From Deltaproteobacteria bacterium (GTDB lineage: Bacteria > Desulfobacterota > JADFXK01): a stretch of DNA of 9,120 nt. The position numbers and the translations under genes were made by a program. Location of the stretch: NCBI GenBank assembly GCA_015233285.1, contig JADFYA010000121.1, positions 1-9,120 on the forward strand. Reading direction: 5' to 3'. Below the pieces are notes generated by a model. The model searched no databases. It had not been told where the DNA came from and saw only the letters and a program-made list of their open reading frames with translations. This document shows, in pieces, positions 5,302-9,120 of this stretch (within the stretch, counting starts at the first letter, position 1; every line of letters starts with the position of its first letter).

Positions 5302-7674
5302 ATGAACCAATGGCAGAGAATGTTGATCTTGATCCTGGTCGTGGTCTCTAATTTGATGACCATGGGAGGCGTGTTCGGGGCGGAAACCGAAGATGATAAA
5401 ACCTTGTCGCCCTATTTTTGGGTGAAAAGCGACACCGGAGAAACAGATCAGTTACCTCTAAAATCAACCTCAGCCGAGGTGGACATTTCCGGAGTCATTG
5501 CTGATGTGACGGTGAGTCAGGTTTATAAAAATGAAGGGAAGAATGCACTTGAGGCTATCTATGTCTTTCCGGCGTCGACCAGGGCGGCGGTTTATGGGAT
5601 GAAGATGACCATCGGCGAACGGACCATAGTCGCCAAGATTCGTAAGAAGGAAGAAGCCAGAGCCGAATATGAGCAAGCCAAAAAGACAGGTCGGACAGCC
5701 TCGCTGCTGGAACAGCAACGCCCCAATACCTTCCAGATGAATGTGGCCAACATTTTGCCCGGCGATGTTATCAAGGTGGAACTTAAGTATACGGAGTTGC
5801 TTTCTCCTACGGACGCAGTATATGAATTTGTCTACCCCACCGTAGTCGGCCCACGTTATTCCAACCAACCGGCCGGGACGGCTCCGGCTTCAGAGAAATG
5901 GATATCAAACCCCTACTTGCCCCAGGATGAGAAACCACAGTATACCTTCGATTTTAGAATGCAAATCACCGCCGGTTTGCCCCTTGCGGACATTACCTGT
6001 ACCAGCCATAAAGTGAAAATAGACTATACCGACCGGAAAACCGCCGCAATCAAACTCGACCCGGTGGCGTCATCCGGAGGTAATCGGGATGTGATCATCA
6101 AATACCGGTTGGCGGAAGACAAGATTGAGTCCGGTTTGCTCCTGTCCGAGGAAGGTGGGGAGAAATTCTTCTTGCTGATGATGCAGCCCCCAAAGAAAGT
6201 GGCGACCCAGCAGATTACTCCCAGGGAATACATCTTTATAGTGGACGTTTCCGGGTCTATGCATGGATTCCCGTTGGAAATCTCCAAGAAGCTCTTAAAA
6301 GACTTGCTTGGCGGCTTGCGCTCGACCGATGTCTTTAATGTCATCCTGTTCTCCGGCGGTTCGGCCGTGATGTCGGACCACTCGCAGCCGGCTACTCCAG
6401 AAAATATTCAGAGAGCGGACAACCTGATCGGACAACAGGCCGGTGGAGGAGGAACAGAGTTGCTGCCGGCCTTGAAGAGAGCCTTAGCATTGCCCAGAAC
6501 GGATAGTTATGCCCGAACAGTGGTTATTGCTACAGATGGGTATGTGACTGTTGAAGAAGAAGTGTTTGATCTGATCAGGAATAATCTCGGCCAGGCCAAT
6601 ATGTTTACTTTTGGAATCGGTACGGCGGTGAACCGTCACCTGATCGAAGGAATGGCTCGGGTAGGTCTGGGAGAACCGTTTGTGATTACCAAACCCCAGG
6701 AGGCCCCGGAAAAGGCGGCTAGATTCAGGCAACTGATCGCATCACCTGTGCTCACCGGAATCAAGGTCAGGTTCCCTGGGTTCGAGGTTTATGACGTGGA
6801 ACCGGCCGGAATCCCAGATGTGCTGGCTGAACGACCGGTTATGGTCTTCGGTAAGTGGCGTCACCTTCCCCAGGGTAAGGTGGAACTGAGTGGACAGGCC
6901 GCGGCCGGCCATTTTGAGCAGACGATTGAAGTGGGCGGGGCCAAAATGCTAAAAGCGAATGCATCATTACGGTACTTGTGGGCGCGGCATAAAATCAGTC
7001 TCTTGTCCGACTACAATAAATTACGGGTCGATGATAAGCGGGTTAAGGAAGTAACCGAGCTTGGACTCAAATATAATTTGCTGACGGCCTATACATCATT
7101 TGTGGCGGTTGATGACCAAGTGCGGCGGCAAGGTGATCAGGTGGTCGAAGTCCGGCAACCTTTGCCCTTACCCGAGGGAGTATCGAATTATGCCGTCGGC
7201 GGGACAGCCAAAGGGCATGGATTAGGGGTGCCGGCTCCGGCTTTAGCCCCGGTTGGAGCACCGAAAATGAAGAAAGCCAAAGCTGAAACTCGTGATACCG
7301 CTGCCTTACATCCTGAAGTCACAGGAAAAGAATCCGCCGCCACTGCCCGACAAGTAACGGTGTCTGTGGGTAGTATCATCACCGGGCCTGGTTTGTCAGA
7401 AAAGGCCATCAGGGCAGAAATGGAAAAGCAAATTCAGGTTGTCTGCGGTTGTCTGAAGACTCAACCAATCAACCCATCAGGGCAGAAAAGCGAGTTGATT
7501 GTTACCTTGTCCATTGATCCTCAAGGTGGGGTGGAAAAGGTGGAGATCGGCTCAAATTGGAAGAAGTTTGTCTCCTCCCAGCAGTGCCTTATTGATGTGA
7601 TGAAGAAGATGCACTTTATCCCTAGACCGGGCGGACAAACAGTTCAGGTGACCATTACCCTGGTCTTTTCCTAA
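5302..7674 (+). CDS. Exported VIT and von Willebrand factor A domain protein with AgmX/PglI-type C-terminal tail
   Basis: 790 aa. A signal peptide spans residues 1-27, with a hydrophobic core LILILVVV and likely cleavage after VFGA, so it should act in the periplasm or at the surface. A VIT (inter-alpha-trypsin inhibitor N-terminal) domain lies at about 50-168, with the typical VYxNEGxxxLEAIYVFP and AxxxYExAKKxGRTASLLEQ patterns. A vWA domain runs from about 308 to 485 with a complete MIDAS metal site: Asp315, Ser317, Ser319 (DVSGS), Thr385 and Asp412. The LRYLWARHKI (556-565) and ELGLKYNLLTAYTSFVAVDD (586-605) segments are usual in bacterial VIT-vWA proteins of the marine sortase-target type. 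No LPXTG or C-terminal membrane anchor is present. A Pro/Ala/Lys linker (about 636-680) leads to a tail (about 688-790) with KAIRAEMEKQI, IDPQGGVEKVEI and a final FIPRPGG strand. This matches the AgmX/PglI C-terminal domain, a TonB-C-like fold. Metal-dependent binding of a protein ligand is likely; the ligand is unknown. Its ECF promoter places it in the sigma regulon. Confidence 0.9.
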   Translation: MNQWQRMLILILVVVSNLMTMGGVFGAETEDDKTLSPYFWVKSDTGETDQLPLKSTSAEVDISGVIADVTVSQVYKNEGKNALEAIYVFPASTRAAVYGMKMTIGERTIVAKIRKKEEARAEYEQAKKTGRTASLLEQQRPNTFQMNVANILPGDVIKVELKYTELLSPTDAVYEFVYPTVVGPRYSNQPAGTAPASEKWISNPYLPQDEKPQYTFDFRMQITAGLPLADITCTSHKVKIDYTDRKTAAIKLDPVASSGGNRDVIIKYRLAEDKIESGLLLSEEGGEKFFLLMMQPPKKVATQQITPREYIFIVDVSGSMHGFPLEISKKLLKDLLGGLRSTDVFNVILFSGGSAVMSDHSQPATPENIQRADNLIGQQAGGGGTELLPALKRALALPRTDSYARTVVIATDGYVTVEEEVFDLIRNNLGQANMFTFGIGTAVNRHLIEGMARVGLGEPFVITKPQEAPEKAARFRQLIASPVLTGIKVRFPGFEVYDVEPAGIPDVLAERPVMVFGKWRHLPQGKVELSGQAAAGHFEQTIEVGGAKMLKANASLRYLWARHKISLLSDYNKLRVDDKRVKEVTELGLKYNLLTAYTSFVAVDDQVRRQGDQVVEVRQPLPLPEGVSNYAVGGTAKGHGLGVPAPALAPVGAPKMKKAKAETRDTAALHPEVTGKESAATARQVTVSVGSIITGPGLSEKAIRAEMEKQIQVVCGCLKTQPINPSGQKSELIVTLSIDPQGGVEKVEIGSNWKKFVSSQQCLIDVMKKMHFIPRPGGQTVQVTITLVFS

Positions 7675-7685
7675 TACTCGAAGCG

Positions 7686-7706
7686 GTGAGGGGAATGGCC
7701 CTTCAC
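7686..7706 (+). terminator. Possible terminator stem-loop after the VIT-vWA gene
   Basis: GTGAGGGG (7686-7693) pairs with CCCTTCAC (7699-7706) as an 8-bp stem with one G-U pair and a 5-nt loop, 11 nt after the stop codon. There is no T-run behind it, so a classical intrinsic terminator is not proven. It may instead protect the mRNA 3' end. Confidence 0.35.
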
Positions 7707-7718
7707 TAATCATACCAA

Positions 7719-7783
7719 AGACATGGAGTCCGGTGGAGAGATGCCGGATGTATCACGCATCTCGATACCGGCTCCATAAGTCT
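7719..7783. repeat. Long imperfect inverted repeat / hairpin of 65 nt
   Basis: The paired blocks, from outside in, are AGAC/GTCT, ATGGAG/CTCCAT, CCGGT/ACCGG and GAGATGC/GCATCTC. They are interrupted by a 2-nt bulge (7778-7779), a single bulged T (7729) and a 3x3 internal loop, with a 12-nt apical loop at 7745-7756. Twenty-two base pairs with bulges is far beyond chance in a gap of this size. No T-run follows. It could be a structured RNA 3' end, a REP-like palindrome or a small non-autonomous element; I saw no second copy in the window. Confidence 0.7.
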
Positions 7784-7826
7784 CGGGTTAGAGGAGCTTG
7801 GGCCATGATCAGCCTGGTCTTATGAT

Positions 7827-7849
7827 CTAAAACGGAAGTTCCATTTTAG
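7827..7849. repeat. Palindrome with 11-bp arms near the insertion sequence end
   Basis: CTAAAACGGAA (7827-7837) and TTCCATTTTAG (7839-7849) are reverse complements except at one position, with one central base. It lies 34 nt beyond the transposase stop, between host sequence and the element. Possible roles are a bidirectional terminator, a protein-binding site or part of the element's terminus. The sequence alone does not decide. Confidence 0.5.
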
Positions 7850-9120
7850 GGACAAGCGTTTGAGGGATTAAAATTTAATAAAATTAATCTGTTGCGCTCT
7901 TCCTTAGCTTTTTCCTACTGAGTACATTTACACCGAGATGAGGAAGGACTTCAGGGATTCTCACGTTGGCGGCCTTCAATAATCTATTTGAGTTATCACG
8001 TGGCGTGGGGATCATATTGCACGTTCCCTTGTCTTTAACCGTAACTTCCATTGTGCATAATGTTGATAATTGTGAGATACCTTCCTGAATGCTTGAATCA
8101 AAGCCAGCCCATACTTTTTCTAAATGACGAGCTATTAAATAGGCTAACATGACAACAAAGGCTGCACCTCTTGTACTTTTTTCTGTCTGTACATACCAGT
8201 GACGCATTTTTAACATAACTGTTTTGCAATCTCTAAAGGCGTGTTCAACTTCTGTTAATTGTTTATAACGATCATGAACAACTTGCTTATTTATTTCTGT
8301 TGGCAAATCGCTCTTTATGACATAACATCCATCAAGCCTAGATTTCTCTGCCAATGACTCATCATTAACATGAATATTTAATATTCTTCCATCAGAATCA
8401 ACTTTTATCCAGTCTTGAACTCTTAATTTATTTATTCTATCATTAACTACAGATATGGCCTTATCAACTGAAGCTCTGCTATGAGTCTCTAAATACTGAT
8501 TTTTAACATGTATTAATCGTTCAATAGACTCTCTCTTATCTTGCCTGTTAATCTCTATTTCTTTTACTCTGATAGGATTACGTCTCAATAAATATCGCGT
8601 CTCATCATGAACCACTTCACAAATTTCACTATCTAAGAGTCCTAATTGAATGATATTATTTTTGATCAGTTTTTCAATCTGTGGCTTAGTAATTGCGGTA
8701 ATATAATGCAATCATTTATCATGATTCTTCAATTCAGTGATCTGACCACTCTTGATCATTCCCCGATCACCTATAAATGTGACGCGTTGACATCCAAATT
8801 CTTCCACTGCTTTCTTTACCTGGCTGTCAAATGTATCAAAATCATTGGTATTGCCCTTGAAAAGCTCAATAGCTACAGGATATCCCTGATCATCACAAAG
8901 TAACCCTATTACAACCTGCTTTTTACCTTTCTTTTTATCTCGATTATAGCCGTATTCCGCCAACTCATTCTTCTGCCCTTCAAAGTAGCTGCTGGTTACA
9001 TCGTACAAGAATAACTCAGGCTGAGCCCCATTAAGCCGAGTTTCAAAGAGTTTCTTTTCTATCTGCTTTTGATTGTCGGCTATCCAAGCCAAATTGTCAT
9101 AAAGGTGATCTTCATTAAAT
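7850..9120 (-). mobile_element. IS1634-family (IS4 superfamily) insertion sequence, incomplete at window edge
   Basis: The region is distinctly AT-rich relative to the genes to its left and is filled by a transposase of IS1634 type on the - strand. Only one end, the 3' end of the transposase, is in the window. The opposite terminal inverted repeat lies beyond 9120, so neither the exact boundary nor a target duplication can be determined; the left limit given is approximate. Confidence 0.75.
7884..9120 (-). pseudogene. IS1634-type DDE transposase, partial and interrupted by an in-frame TGA
   Basis: Read on the - strand, the frame is already open at the window edge (FNEDHLYDNLAWIADNQ and onward), so the N-terminus lies beyond 9120. 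It runs to TGA at 8714-8712, and the same frame resumes at once (TTG at 8711) through to TAA at 7886-7884. The DDE residues are all present. The first Asp is in YDVTSSYFE (about 9002-9000). The second is in IGDRGMIK, upstream of the stop. The Glu is in LTEVEHAFRDCK, 156 codons after the stop. HYITAITKPQIEKL and the C-terminal VLSRKKL are typical of the family. The TGA splits the protein between the second Asp and the Glu, so without readthrough no active enzyme is made. A point mutation or sequencing error is the simplest cause; the rest of the frame is intact, suggesting recent inactivation. Confidence 0.88.

Noticed and set aside
5470..5868. 132-codon open frame on the - strand opposite the VIT domain
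   Set aside because: The + strand encodes clear VIT motifs here, and the antisense frame has no family features.
8646..8903. 85-codon + strand open frame within the insertion sequence
   Set aside because: It is antisense to conserved transposase motifs on the - strand, and AT-rich DNA easily produces such frames.

Overview
The window holds four host genes on the + strand, followed by the 3' part of an insertion sequence on the - strand. The organism is bacterial and Gram-negative-like. It has an ECF sigma factor with a zinc-binding membrane anti-sigma factor, and an exported VIT/vWA protein ending in an AgmX/PglI-type tail, a domain best known from Myxococcota and other former Deltaproteobacteria. 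That placement is an inference from protein families only. Host genes look moderate in GC, while the insertion sequence is clearly AT-richer.

Region 1 (1-2959): a large, very divergent Hsp70/actin-like protein (stop at 2749) whose true N-terminus is missing. The first 94 bases are an exact inverted copy of bases 1132-1225 inside the same gene. The left edge is therefore a fold-back junction, most likely an amplification or assembly artefact, and the apparent start codon at 83 lies inside the inverted copy. At the gene's 3' end a strong ribosome binding site and an ATG (2739) overlap the stop codon, but that second reading frame breaks after 19 codons, so a downstream operon partner seems to have been lost.

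Region 2 (2919-7674): the coherent functional unit. An ECF sigma gene (2960-3568) and its anti-sigma gene (3570-4883, 1-nt gap) are followed by a 418-nt intergenic stretch and a secreted VIT-vWA protein (5302-7674). The same bipartite motif, GGAAC-17 nt-GTCTAA, sits just upstream of the sigma gene and upstream of the VIT-vWA gene. This is the classic form of an ECF-type promoter and implies a self-activating circuit: an envelope signal relieves the anti-sigma factor, and sigma then transcribes its own operon and the exported VIT-vWA protein.

Region 3 (7675-7883): non-coding, with a short stem-loop just after the VIT-vWA stop, a long imperfect hairpin (7719-7783) and an 11-bp-arm palindrome (7827-7849).

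Region 4 (7884-9120): an IS1634-type (IS4 superfamily) DDE transposase on the - strand. It runs off the right edge and is interrupted by one in-frame TGA; all three catalytic residues remain visible. No RNA genes or CRISPR arrays were seen.
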